From NCBI RefSeq assembly GCF_000218685.1, contig NW_006763306.1, positions 768,812 through 832,811 of the forward strand: a stretch of DNA of 64,000 bases, in the 5' to 3' direction. This document shows positions 54,625 through 64,000 of this stretch, piece by piece; the stretch's first letter is position 1, and every line of letters starts with the position of its first letter. Both the position numbers and the translations under genes were made by a program. Source of the stretch: Serpula lacrymans var. lacrymans S7.9 (Eukaryota; Basidiomycota; Agaricomycetes; Boletales; Serpulaceae). A model generated the notes under the pieces. The model had not been told where the DNA came from and made no database searches. It saw nothing but the letters and a program-made list of their open reading frames with translations.

Positions 54625-56538
54625 ATGTCTGTCGCCGCCGTCGACACTCTGTGGGCTCCTGGTTTCATAGGTGGGTGCTCCTGCTTTCTTCTCCCGCCGC
54701 TGCCTTCTCAATAATGATTACATTGTCCTCCAGGTTATATGGTATCCTTGAGGTAATTTCATCAAGGATTCCTTTCGCACAGTTTTCTCAGCTGATCTTT
54801 ATGACTCCTTTCTGTCGATGCAACTAGCTTGTATGGAGTCACACTCGGGCAGACATATTATTATTTTCGTACGTTTCCGCGCGACATGCTCTCCTTGAAG
54901 TTCTTGGTAAGTAGCGATATCCATTGTTTGTTCCTCTCTTGCCAGTGGTTGATACATTCCTGTAGGTGGGTTCTCTATGGTGAAGGCTATTATCCCATAT
55001 ATTATCCGCTGTTGTACTGACGTATAAGCACCACTCTCAGCGTGGCAGACACATTGCACGTGTATTGGATCTCCACGTCCTTTTGGATATTACTCGTCAA
55101 AGCGAGGACCGATGCGTCGTTAATCGATTTGCTTCCTTGGTACGTATCTGTCCCATCGTATTTACTCTGACGATCTTACGGACTATTTCGTGTGAAGGCA
55201 GCTCGTTGTGAGTTTCCACCGTTACCGAGCAGAATTATGTTCGTTCTGATATCATATGACAGGCTTCCACGCTTATGACTGTAAGGCATTCAACTTTCTA
55301 AAGTCGGGTGATTCGTAATTTAACCATAAGTAGTATTTTCTAACTTTTGTTGCACAGATGTGAGTGATGTTTTGTTTTTTGGCATATAGCTGCTCAAATT
55401 TTGTCAAGGTTTAACGCATTCAGGCTTTGGCGATGTAAGTGTCATCGTCCTGATCAAACATGCATGTTAATCATGCCAAGCACGCTCATTGGCCCTTTGT
55501 AGTTAGCGGAAGAAATACGATATTAACGGGGGCAATTGTGAGTGATTCTTGGTGATAGAGCATGGCCTTTGTAAACCATCAAAAATTCAGCTTCTTTTGG
55601 CATGTGTTCAAATTAGTATGAGTTATGGTTGAATACGTTGAATGTCCCTGATTCGGACTTGCTCCAGCGTCAGGAATAGGTGAGTATTTACATATGATTT
55701 TCGAGTTTCAGACGCTGAACTTCATGATCCAAGCATTTACGATATGCTCGTGAGTATAGTAAAGCTTCATCCGCATCAAAATATAATCAATATTTTGTCC
55801 AGCACAATTCCACATGGGATAGTGATTTATAACTACCAGGTTGGCCTCCATTATTGGAACGACTTCCTTGATCAACTGACACAAGGGTGGAGCTTGCCAG
55901 CACAACCGAAATAGTTAGCAGTGTACTGTGTGACATTCTCATAACAGTGTCACTGGTATATTACTTCAGGAAAAGCCAACCAGGTTACAAAAGGTGGACA
56001 GCGCCCTCCTTCACTTTTCATGTTACTGAAGTTGCCGTATGTGTAGCACCGAGAATCTCATTCAGAGGTTGACTATCTTGACCGTTAACATGGGACTTCT
56101 TGGGTGGTAGGCTTATCATATTGAAGCTTTTCTTCAGAGGCTGAACCATATCCCCCAAGTCTCGTTGCTTCCCTACAACTTATCTTGGTGAGCACTCACT
56201 CTGTATCCTTCGCCGTATTGCCCTAAATCTTTGGGAAGTATTACGCGCTGCAAGACGTTAGCACCTATGTGGCTCCTCACTTATTGGTTAGTAAATGTAA
56301 GTATTACCGCAACATACCTTATCACTTGAATATTTATCCAAATCTATGCTAGGTTATGTTAATTCAGTAATGGCTATGTAAGATTTTACCTTATCTTGCC
56401 ACGGGCCATCGCTGACCGCTTTCTAGCTTGAACGCTCGCCATTCGCTCAGAAAAATGATTAGACGCGACAATGCGCTAGATATGGCTGTAATATCTAGTT
56501 CTGACAATCCCCATACACTAAACACGTCTTCTCAGTGA
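54625..56538 (+). CDS. DUF6534-type multi-pass membrane protein
   Basis: Many small exons on the plus strand reproduce the Agaricomycete seven-helix family known as DUF6534. The ATG at 54625 gives MSVAAVDTLWAPGFIGYMVS. Helix and loop blocks follow: LYGVTLGQTYYYFRTFPRDM (from about 54828), VADTLHVYWISTSFWILLVK (about 55040-55100), then a poorly resolved middle, VLCDILITVSLVYYFRKSQP (55920-55985), LTILTVNMGLLG (about 56069-56105), and the family-typical tail LNARHSLRKMIRRDNALDMA ending at the TGA at 56536-56538. The middle section (55150-55880) could not be fully threaded, so exon count and intactness are uncertain. Function of the family is unknown; it is expanded in mushrooms. Confidence 0.6.
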
Positions 56539-56819
56539 TCTTGTTAGATGGTGTAATTTATACTATATAAAATGTGTATGTAGTATCTCTATGGTTTGTT
56601 TCACTACTTCTCGATTAACAATATCACTATATCACTACGATCTTTCGGTAAACCCGCACGCATGCACAACTTGAATTACTACCATTTTGGCAGGCTAAAT
56701 CATATTCTATACCTTTCTTAAAGCCATTGACATTGACTAGTCTAGGTCTATCAAACCCCGAGATATTTATTTTTATAGAACTAAAACCATCAACGTACTT
56801 CTGGCAAAGTATAACATGC

Positions 56820-58266
56820 TTAATTTTCAATCACTAGGTCTCCGTAGGGTTTGGCTTTGGAATACGTTTCATCATAATGATGTACTCGCACATACCCATC
56901 TTCTCCTCCTGATGCATAGCTACTTCCTCCAGGATGTACAGCAATACTTGTGAAATAAGCAGGAAAAATTTAAGGTAGGGTTTACTGAGTTAGGACATGT
57001 ACTTACGTGTTGATTGGACCGAAGTGACCTTTTACTCGCCCTATCTCCTCTTCGAATACCTTGTGCCAAAACCGAGTTTCGAATTTACCTTGTCGTAAAG
57101 ATGTAGTCGTCACTTGCATAGCTTCCTGGCCACCTCCAAGAAGCACCTGCAAAAAGCCACGTAAGATAACGATAAGCTACGATTACATTGCATACATATG
57201 GTCGGAAAGGATCTAATGCAGCACTGTTCAGTGGTGTTTCAGTCGTGAAAGTTTTGAGGACTCTAAGAGTTTTGGTATCATGTAACTGTTGTTTGGTAAG
57301 AACAGAAATCAGCAACTGAGCATCCTTTGTTAGGATATCACGCACCCGAGCGGTCTTGTCTTTACTGCTTGTGATGAAATATGTTTTATCAGTACTGAGT
57401 TGCATATCCGTGACCACATCCATGTGTGCACGTTCATTGTTCAATACTTCGTCTCCCGTCGTTACGTCAAACAATGCAACTTTTCCAGATTCGTGACCGG
57501 TGACAATGAGGTTGGGAGTGTAGGTAAATGCGCAGACTGTAGCTTTTGAGCCAATAGGGTTGAACATGTGTAACGGTTTGGATGGCTCTTGTATGAAGAA
57601 AAAAAGTCGACTGGGCATTCTTGCATTCATGAGCGGAGAGAGCTACTCACGGTCTGAACCATCGCCATCTCTATTGATCTGGAAAACCCTTACAGCACCT
57701 TGGTGACCCATACGTTGTTCTGTAATGCAGACCACCTGTTGGTCATCGTCGCTGAATGATACACGCTTCACAGCGGTGGGAAATTCCCAAGTGTAAAGAC
57801 ATTTTCCGGTAGAAACCGACCACAAACGAAGAGTGTTGTCGGCCGAGCCAGATACAAGAAATTTGGACTGAGCTAGAACAAAAGGGTAAGGTCAAGACAT
57901 CCGATAATTGCAACCATGCAAGAGACTCAAGTAAAGGATGATATCTCACAGTCAACGTCCAGAGTCCACACAGTCCCATTATGCCCGTCATACGTGCCTA
58001 ACCGCTCGCCATTATGTGAAAACCATGCATTGACAATATGATCTTTTGAGCAGGAGAAGAGTAGATCGCCTTCAAGATTGAATTTGAGCTGGGTAAGAGA
58101 ACGTTCGTGACCTAGTGGATAATTTCAAGAGCAGAGATCAGAATGTCAATGTCAGTCTTTTGATTTGACTGGTAATTTGGGGTAAGTCACCTTGTAAAAG
58201 GATTGGCCTCTGCAGCACGATATCAGTGTATGAAAATGAACAATAAGTCACGCATTCACATACCAT
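56820..58266 (-). CDS. TIF34: Eukaryotic translation initiation factor 3 subunit I (WD40)
   Basis: WD40 beta-propeller subunit of eIF3, which supports scanning and pre-initiation complex assembly. The first exon contributes only ATG (58264-58266). Exon 2 (58191-58209) continues RPILLQG, the family's conserved start. Then [140 protein letters not shown] and finally [19 protein letters not shown] follow, covering all repeats. Splice sites are consensus and no stop interrupts the frame, so the gene appears intact. The stop is TAA at 56820-56822. Its start lies 243 bp from that of the divergent BTB gene. Confidence 0.93.
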
Positions 58267-58509
58267 GTTAATTTCGTAGGTCTTTTGATCGAACTAGACT
58301 CTGTAGAGAGCTTTCTAAGGTGTGAAAAGTAGAGCTGACTCTGATAGGCGATGTCTGAATTTTACAGATGCGGCACGTGACACTACTTTTCTTCATCTCT
58401 AATCTTCAAATGATCCCCAGTCACATTGAAAATAATAACTTTAAATGCATCCAATTCAGTGACGTCCTTGAATATTCACTCTCAAACAACATAAGCTCAA
58501 CGTTCAGTC

Positions 58510-59565
58510 TTGCCTAGTCCGGGACTGCCTTCGTCTGGTCCAGCCCGTAAACGACCTAGATTAACGAGGCCGACGGGACAAAAGCTAAACGTTGAGAGCC
58601 CACTCAAGAAACCAGTTTATGATCTGAAATATTATTTGGAAGACGGAGATCTTGTTGAAAGGGTGGAGGACATCAAGGTACTTGGTCGTAACCCACATAT
58701 TTTCAATGTTAAATCTAATGTTATAAGGTTCACCAATGTTTCCTTACCCGTGATACTTCTGCCTTCGCAGATATGTTTGCAATTCACGTCGCCAGTCACC
58801 GCGATGAAGTTAGCTTGAAGGCGTGTGGTTCAAGCGATCAGTGTCCCGTAAAGTTGCATGGCGATACTAACCAACAGTTTAGGTCTCTTCTGTGGGTTTT
58901 GTACGCGTTGTGAGTAAAAGAAAGGTAGTCACTGCAATGATGTTGAAGCATTCCTACCCAAAGGCCCAATAAAATTACTGCCAACCACCAATGCAAAACC
59001 TTGAAAAACTTTCAACGTTTGCTGAGCATCGCAGAATCCCCCAACAAACTCACATCGAGTCGTGGGCAATCAACGTCATAACGGCATTCGTCTCATTGTC
59101 TTCCTGTTCAATGTGGATGGATTAGCTTTAGCTAATCAATTTATCGGATTTACCTTCGCATCCGAAAACCATAGCTTACGCGGCACACTCCTCAGAGAAT
59201 GGGTTCCTAAACTTCTTTCCGGAAGTGCCCCCTTAACGCAGGCTCTAAACATAACCGAAAATTTTCGAGTAACAGTTACTTAAGGTGCAGCGTATTACGA
59301 TTGGAGAGACTTGTGTACAAATGGGAGGCTGCCTGTAGGCAACCATTCAAATCAAGCTCAACATATCCGACTAGCGCATATTCATTGGTTGCTTTCTCAG
59401 CGCTGGACATGGTTTGTGGATAATCCTCCTACTCGTCATCGTGCACGCGCCCTGCTCGCGTTTGTGCGGCCAAATGGAAAAAGCTGTGGAGTTACGTGTC
59501 CTGCCACCAGGAATTCAACAAGATCGGCCATATGGATGTGGTTGCTAGGTTAGACTGTGCAGTAC
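58510..59565 (+). pseudogene. BTB/POZ-domain protein gene 1, probably decayed
   Basis: An Agaricomycete-type BTB protein. The N terminus is basic (ARKRPRLTRPTGQKLNVESP), then YYLEDGDLVERVEDIK starts the BTB fold. After an intron comes LTRDTSAFADMFAIHVASHR, then VKLHGDTNQQFRSLLWVLYA. A later exon has ESWAINVITAFVSLSSCSMW and then NQFIGFTFASENHSLRGTLL and REWVPKLLSGSAPLTQAL. The C-terminal part is AAYYDWRDLCTNGRLPVGN and QHIRLAHIHWLLSQRW. An in-frame TAA at 59281-59283 sits between FRVTVT and GAAYYDW where no plausible intron fits. Some frames drift as well, so it is probably a pseudogene. Such proteins are often CUL3 adaptors elsewhere, but the role here is unknown. Confidence 0.55.
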
Positions 59566-60039
59566 TGCTCTTTAATTCATTGATATCAAGGATCCCGCCG
59601 CTTGCTATGAGAAGGCTCTGTGAGCTGTCACCGATAGAAGACAAAAGCACTATACAGACTTCTTATTGAAGGTATGAGATCTGACGAAACTTAGTTCGGT
59701 GTCTTTCTCCAGATTCAAGGATTACTTGGTCAGTATGCTGTCCTTGCCTTGAAAAAATAAATGCACTGCTCATTCTCAGCTTTAGCATTCTTGAAATATT
59801 TATGTAATTCGACATACAGTCCTCCGAGTCTTCAATTGGTAATTATAAGGGATGATTTGAGGAGCCGACCGTAACTGCCCTCCGAACTCTTCACTCTTCA
59901 AGTCAGTAATGGATTATCACTGCAAATAACTCAAGGCAATATAATCTCTCCTACAGCATAGCAACGTTCAACTCAAGTCTTTGAACAATCCTCATAATCC
60001 ACAATGAAGCAACGGATGCTTTCTAAAATGCGTACAATA

Positions 60040-60890
60040 TAGCGATGCCCCCCTTGAGGATTTCTTGTGCATGTTTTTGACCTTCGACCACTGTGCACGT
60101 CAAGTTTGGGATCGCCTTTGTTCAGACCATTGTTCATGATCTGAGAATTTTCCTGGAAAACGGAGATTCTCTTTTAATTGTAGAGGATATTTGGATATTT
60201 TGATCAAGGTACATAGATTTCACATTTATGCGTGCTTTCGATGCTAAAGTTGTGAAAGGTTTACTGTCTTGTCTTTTCCGTGATCGTGATAAGTCTGCCT
60301 TCGCAGATATGTTTGCGATTTACACGTCGAGTGCCGTCAATCGAGACAGTTCACAGACATGTGATTCGAGATACAACTAACCCATGATGTTGCATGGAGA
60401 TACAGTTGCATAGATTCGGGCTCTCCTTTAAATTTTGTATGTTCTGTGAGCAAGTCTAGACGCTTCCAGTGCCAAACTTTGAGCGACTTCGAGCTATTTT
60501 AAATCTCACCAACAAGCACCAATTTACCAATATTGAAAGCATGGGCAATTTGCTTATATAGCCATTCATCTTCTCTTCTGACTTGGCTCAAACATTACTG
60601 GGGAGGTGATGGAATAGATTTGCCTTATCGATTTGTTGAACTTACATTCGTTTTTCAGAACAAGGACCTACGCAATGCGCTCATCAAGAGATGGGGTGCC
60701 CCGACTCCTTTCTAACGTTGTCCCGTCCATTTCTCCAATTCCGGCTCTTATCATGGCCGACATATATCCTTTAAGGCTCCGTCAAGGCTTTTGGATGAAG
60801 CTCGTACCGATGGGAAACTGTCCTTGGGCAGTCCTTGAAATCAAGCTCTACACATTCGACTTTCATATATACTGGTGACTTTCTAACCTT
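60040..60890 (+). pseudogene. BTB/POZ-domain protein gene 2, decayed tandem copy
   Basis: The same gene plan as the copy 1.5 kb upstream. FLENGD and VEDIW begin the BTB fold near 60145-60200, then KVHRFHIYAC, RDRDKSAFADMFAI near 60280-60325 and LHGDTVA near 60390. Further on come LPYRFVELTFVFQNKDLRNA and LIKRW, where a frameshift near 60695 changes frame to PRLLSNVVPSISPIPALI. The tail reads EIKLYTFDFHIYW. The intervening exons are eroded and no start codon is evident. Tandem duplication followed by decay is the simplest reading. Confidence 0.5.
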
Positions 60891-61329
60891 TGAAACTAGC
60901 TAGTACATCATCCTCCTGCATTTATACCTGGTTAAGGTTAACCTTTTCTTGCGCAAATCACGACACGCATCGGATAGTGGAACGGAGGAAAATGTAAGTG
61001 CTGTACTCAACCATGTCGATTTCAGAAGATTAACCTATGTATCATGTTTAGCAAGCCGAGTTTCCGGGTCGCCACTATTTTCATGGATATTGAAGTCATT
61101 AACCCTTGCCCATTACCTTGCTTGCAAGGTCATATGCCATGTCACTCAAGCCACAATTCTGTCAAATTTAACATACACAAACAAAACATCGGAACGTTCC
61201 GTGTGTCTCAATCTCCGAATGGTTGGAAAAGTCTCCTTTTGCTGGTCTATTGTAGTTGGAACTTCTCGTACAATAAACTACAGGTGAATTATGGTCTTGT
61301 CAGATTATAGTGGCCCTGCCTATATCGTA
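60891..61329. other. Region without a convincing gene
   Basis: Open plus-strand stretches at 60949-61310 overlap in two frames and are not recognisable. Confidence 0.35.
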
Positions 61330-61665
61330 TTTCGGTATTCGTGTTTAACTCTTCTAATCTTGAGTCATCCAGCTTCAGATCCTCTGATGGGTGTACTGTG
61401 ACAAGTTTTTCATCAAAATCCCTGAGCAGCCGAATCGAACCCTTTTCGCGACCTCTGGACAACGCTACATATGCTCCGAACTTCGAAACCTGAAACGACG
61501 GTGTCTTCCCAATACAACGATAACTGTTTCCAAAGTCTGGCCTTGGGACTTGAAGTCGGTAAAAGCTGTTGCAGGAATAACTGCATCACTAAGTACATCA
61601 CAAAAGAGGAGACAAAAGAGAAGTAGGCATACTGTGTTATGTAAGCAAGCAAGGTCAGAGTCGGC
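61330..61665 (-). pseudogene. C-terminal relic of a PIF1-like helicase
   Basis: The minus strand reads VIPATAFTDFKSQGQTLETV, which is the conserved helicase motif region (FTxxKSQGQT) of PIF1-like helicases that are abundant in Agaricomycetes. After a frameshift come VVQRSRKGFDSAAQGF and then EKLVTVHPSEDLKLDD, the usual downstream motif. Nothing of the N-terminal Walker motifs is present nearby. It is probably a remnant of a transposon-associated or repeated helicase gene. Confidence 0.5.
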
Positions 61666-62365
61666 GCCTTGCGACGACTCCTAGTCTGTTAAGGAGCCGC
61701 TACAACTTGTCTATGTGAGAGAGGTAAGAGAAACATTGTACGCAATGTTGGAATGACGAGCTCGAGGGATACAGTGCAAGCGTGCACGAAGGACGAGAAC
61801 CTAGAAAGGAAAGTCAGCATAAGGTAGAGTTGGAGTGATGCGACACTCACCAATATATATCCATCAAAAATTTTATACTTCCGTTTTCACTTATAAGCCG
61901 TACGCTGCCACGTACACACCTCAGAGTCCCCCATTAACTCTGAGGTGAGAGTGTTTTCTGTATGTTAGTTGTACCCATACTCACAGTACCGTTGTAGGTT
62001 GTTTACTGTGTATAGGTGCATATTGCCGAATATGATATTCAGAGTCCCCCATTAACTCTTGAGGTTGTTTGCTGTGTATAGATCAGATAAAACGCAATGT
62101 TGTGATATTTGACACCACATTAGTAGTGATCCATCAAATGGAGTAATATAACTTTGAGTTTTCTGGAAGTTTCGCCATTCCTTTCCTTCCAGCACGAGCA
62201 TGTTTTACTCGCAATTGTTCAAAAGGAACTATCATGTATGTTTATTTGCTTGTATCGATACAAGAACAGATTATACTGCTGGTTACCACATCTCACGTGC
62301 TGGTCGCAAATTATACAAACACGGCGTCAAGACAAAATCGAGATAAAGTTAATGAATACTCCCTC
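61666..62365. repeat. Spacer with imperfect tandem repeats
   Basis: A 20-bp word, CAGAGTCCCCCATTAACTCT, occurs at 61922-61941 and again at 62040-62059, each followed by or near a GAGGTTGTTT[A/G]CTGTGTATAG-like word (about 61995 and 62063). The unit spacing is about 118 bp on one side and shorter on the other. No gene was seen. It could be an LTR or satellite remnant. Confidence 0.4.
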
Positions 62366-63149
62366 TTAGTAATTGCCGCCAGACTTGAAAAAGGTATAAG
62401 GTCAATGACAAATTTGTATGTGCACACACTTGCCAACTCACCTGACGTTCCTGGCCCCTCTCGGCGAGATCAGATTTACCTATAACCTTACCAGCCATCT
62501 TTTCCATTCCACCTATGACCGCAACATCATCAGATCATCGTCACTACATACTCATTCATGCAAACACATACCTCTCATCTTGTCACCTAAACCAGGTTTG
62601 TCCCCTTGTGCGCCTGCACCTCCGCCTAATCCCGAGTCATACTCGTCATTATCTCTCTCATATCCCTTGGACCCAAAGCCCCCAGAGCGCTGCTGTTGCT
62701 GACCTTGGCCTCCAAAGCCCTGGCCTTGACCTTGGCCGGCACCGTAGTCACTCTGACCATACTGTCCCTCACCGCCCATGCGGCCAGCTCCAGGTACGTT
62801 TACATCTTGGGTGTCCCCTGATCCAGCAAGACCAGAATCAGTACCATACTGGTTTGGCTCGTCAAGACCGGGATCGCGACGGCCACCACTGCCGGTGTAG
62901 CCACCACTCTGGCCATAACCACTGCCGCCGTGAGAGCCAGCAACGGTATTCTGTCCGCCATCATCTTGGCCAGCAGATCGAGGGTCGAAGTTAGCGGAAT
63001 GGTCAAATCCACCACCTAAGCCTGCGTAAAAATAATGATATTAGCCACTCATGTTTGAAGTAGTGTACATCAGATGAGATGTTACCTCGATCTTGGCGAC
63101 CGCCCTGAAATTGCTGGTCGTTGAATTGGTTGTTGTTATCGTAAGACAT
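62366..63149 (-). CDS. Glycine-rich CsbD-like small protein
   Basis: Four exons (63086-63149, 62572-63021, 62442-62512, 62366-62383) join in frame to give 200 residues. It begins MSYDNNNQFNDQQFQGGRQD, continues with Gly/Ser/Gln/Asn-rich low-complexity sequence, and ends with a short conserved segment: GDKMRGGMEKMAGKVIGKSD then LAERGQERQSGGNY. The segment resembles the CsbD-like K-x-AGK-x-x-G-x3-L-x-ERGQER pattern common in fungal stress-associated proteins. No signal peptide; probably cytosolic and hydrophilic. The role is inferred only from resemblance. It appears intact, flanked on both sides by decayed helicase genes. Confidence 0.65.
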
Positions 63150-63700
63150 GTTTATAAAGATGATTCAGGAATATTGAGGTATTAAAAGTATGCTCGTCGA
63201 TGAGTTTATATACTAAATATCCAAACCGCTGGGAGTGGGACCTATGACGCATGCGCAAACCCGCCATGACGAGGATGACGATGATTCGTGCTGAACCGGA
63301 CTAAGTGGAGTAAAACATTGCCTCAGTTCGGTGTCCGCAAAGAGATTAGGGGTACTATGGCTCGGTTTACTCCATGGATAGTCTCCTCTAATCAGACCTT
63401 CCTTTGGAAGGTCTGCAATGATTCACGCTATGTATACCGCTGCTAAGGCATTCACCACCAACTGTCGGTGATAGGAAGTTCACCACGCCACATTAAGCTT
63501 AGTAAGCACATATCAATGCTCGAGTGAGCGATTCTAAGTCCTACTGTCTAACCAAAAAAATTCGACAATGAGTCCCCAGCAAAATCCAGAGACTCCTACT
63601 CCTAATAATATATACGCTGACAATCAGTATATCAATGTCCAAGCAAATTTGAATGCTATTACCCCATCCCCCACTTCACGGCCACTAGCTGCCTCATTAT
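63150..63700. other. Upstream region of the CsbD-like gene
   Basis: Probable promoter in the first few hundred bases. A plus-strand ORF from 63568 starts plausibly (MSPQQNPETPTPNNIYAD), but it soon overlaps the antisense helicase fragment and is not supported. Confidence 0.35.
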
Positions 63701-63702
63701 CA

Positions 63703-64000
63703 TTACCACTTCTCCCCTATTTTCAAACACCTATTGGTAGGGAATACAATGACCATGGCTGGGTTAGACGGCACATGTCTGGGTGGTGTGCAAAGGTTGG
63801 GATTCTCAGATAATGCAAGGAGGATGAGCATATACGTATAAAAAAAGGCCGTTTTACCCCCTCCTGTGGGTATGATAACCATAAGATCATTTCCGTTGAG
63901 ACTTTGGCAGACGCCTTCAATCTGATAGTTGTGGGGTTCATATGGCAAGTATTTCGCAAGTATCTGGCGAGCAAGTAGGGTTCTCTTGGGTGAGCTGAAC
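63703..64000 (-). pseudogene. RecQ-like DEAD/DEAH helicase fragment, running off the window
   Basis: The minus strand enters from the right edge with a short lead-in, then YLPYEPHNYQIEGVCQSLNG (Q-motif region), DLMVIIPTGGGKTAFFYTYM with the Walker A motif TGGGKT, and PAMVIVFPTN (motif Ia region). It then reaches a stop at about 63703-63705 soon after FPTNRCLKIG, well before motif II. This matches the N-terminal part of RecQ-like helicases repeated in Agaricomycete genomes. It is either truncated or continues after an intron I cannot see. Confidence 0.55.

Noticed and set aside
62515..62994. A His/Arg-rich plus-strand ORF
   Set aside because: Antisense to the Gly/Gln-rich exon 2 of the CsbD-like gene.

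Overview
The window is nuclear DNA of a filamentous basidiomycete, almost certainly a mushroom-forming Agaricomycete. The evidence is short introns of about 50 nt that interrupt most genes, Plavaka-type DNA transposons, small I66-like (beta-trefoil) proteinase-inhibitor genes, BTB and DUF6534-type families that are expanded in Agaricomycetes, and conserved fungal housekeeping genes. I predicted all exon boundaries by eye from GT/AG signals, reading frame and family similarity. No search could be run.

Left part, 1-31 kb: an accessory, repeat-rich region. Two Plavaka-type transposon copies lie tail to tail (1-3870 on +, about 5.0-8.95 kb on -). Each carries a secondary insertion, and a decayed PD-(D/E)xK-like gene lies between them. 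Next come a decayed member of a repeated basidiomycete gene family (9.1-11.9 kb), a protein-kinase-like gene split by a solo LTR with a perfect 5-bp target-site duplication (13.1-14.7 kb), and a Ty3/Gypsy gag fragment. An I66-type inhibitor family occupies 16.3-29.1 kb: two apparently intact five-exon genes, one broken copy and one relic. Between the family members lies a nest of Ty1/Copia elements, solo LTRs and a short truncated LTR element (21.4-27.8 kb).

Right part, 31-63 kb: mostly single-copy core genes, many on the minus strand. In order: RNA polymerase subunit RPB8, sulfite oxidase, rRNA-processing factor EBP2 (divergent with a small conserved gene), a BBC1/AIM3-type actin-patch protein, an F-box protein, a YTH-domain (m6A reader-like) protein with an RRM, a DUF6534-type membrane protein and eIF3 subunit I. 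After eIF3i the region turns accessory again: two decayed BTB genes, a PIF1-like helicase relic, an intact glycine-rich CsbD-like gene, and a RecQ-like helicase fragment that runs off the right edge.

I did not find a clearly new biological system. The best leads are the I66 inhibitor cluster with a promoter block conserved at the same distance from the start codon in three copies, a 0.76-kb TIR element carrying a tRNA-like Pol III module inside a Plavaka transposon, and several LTR insertions whose target-site duplications can be read directly.
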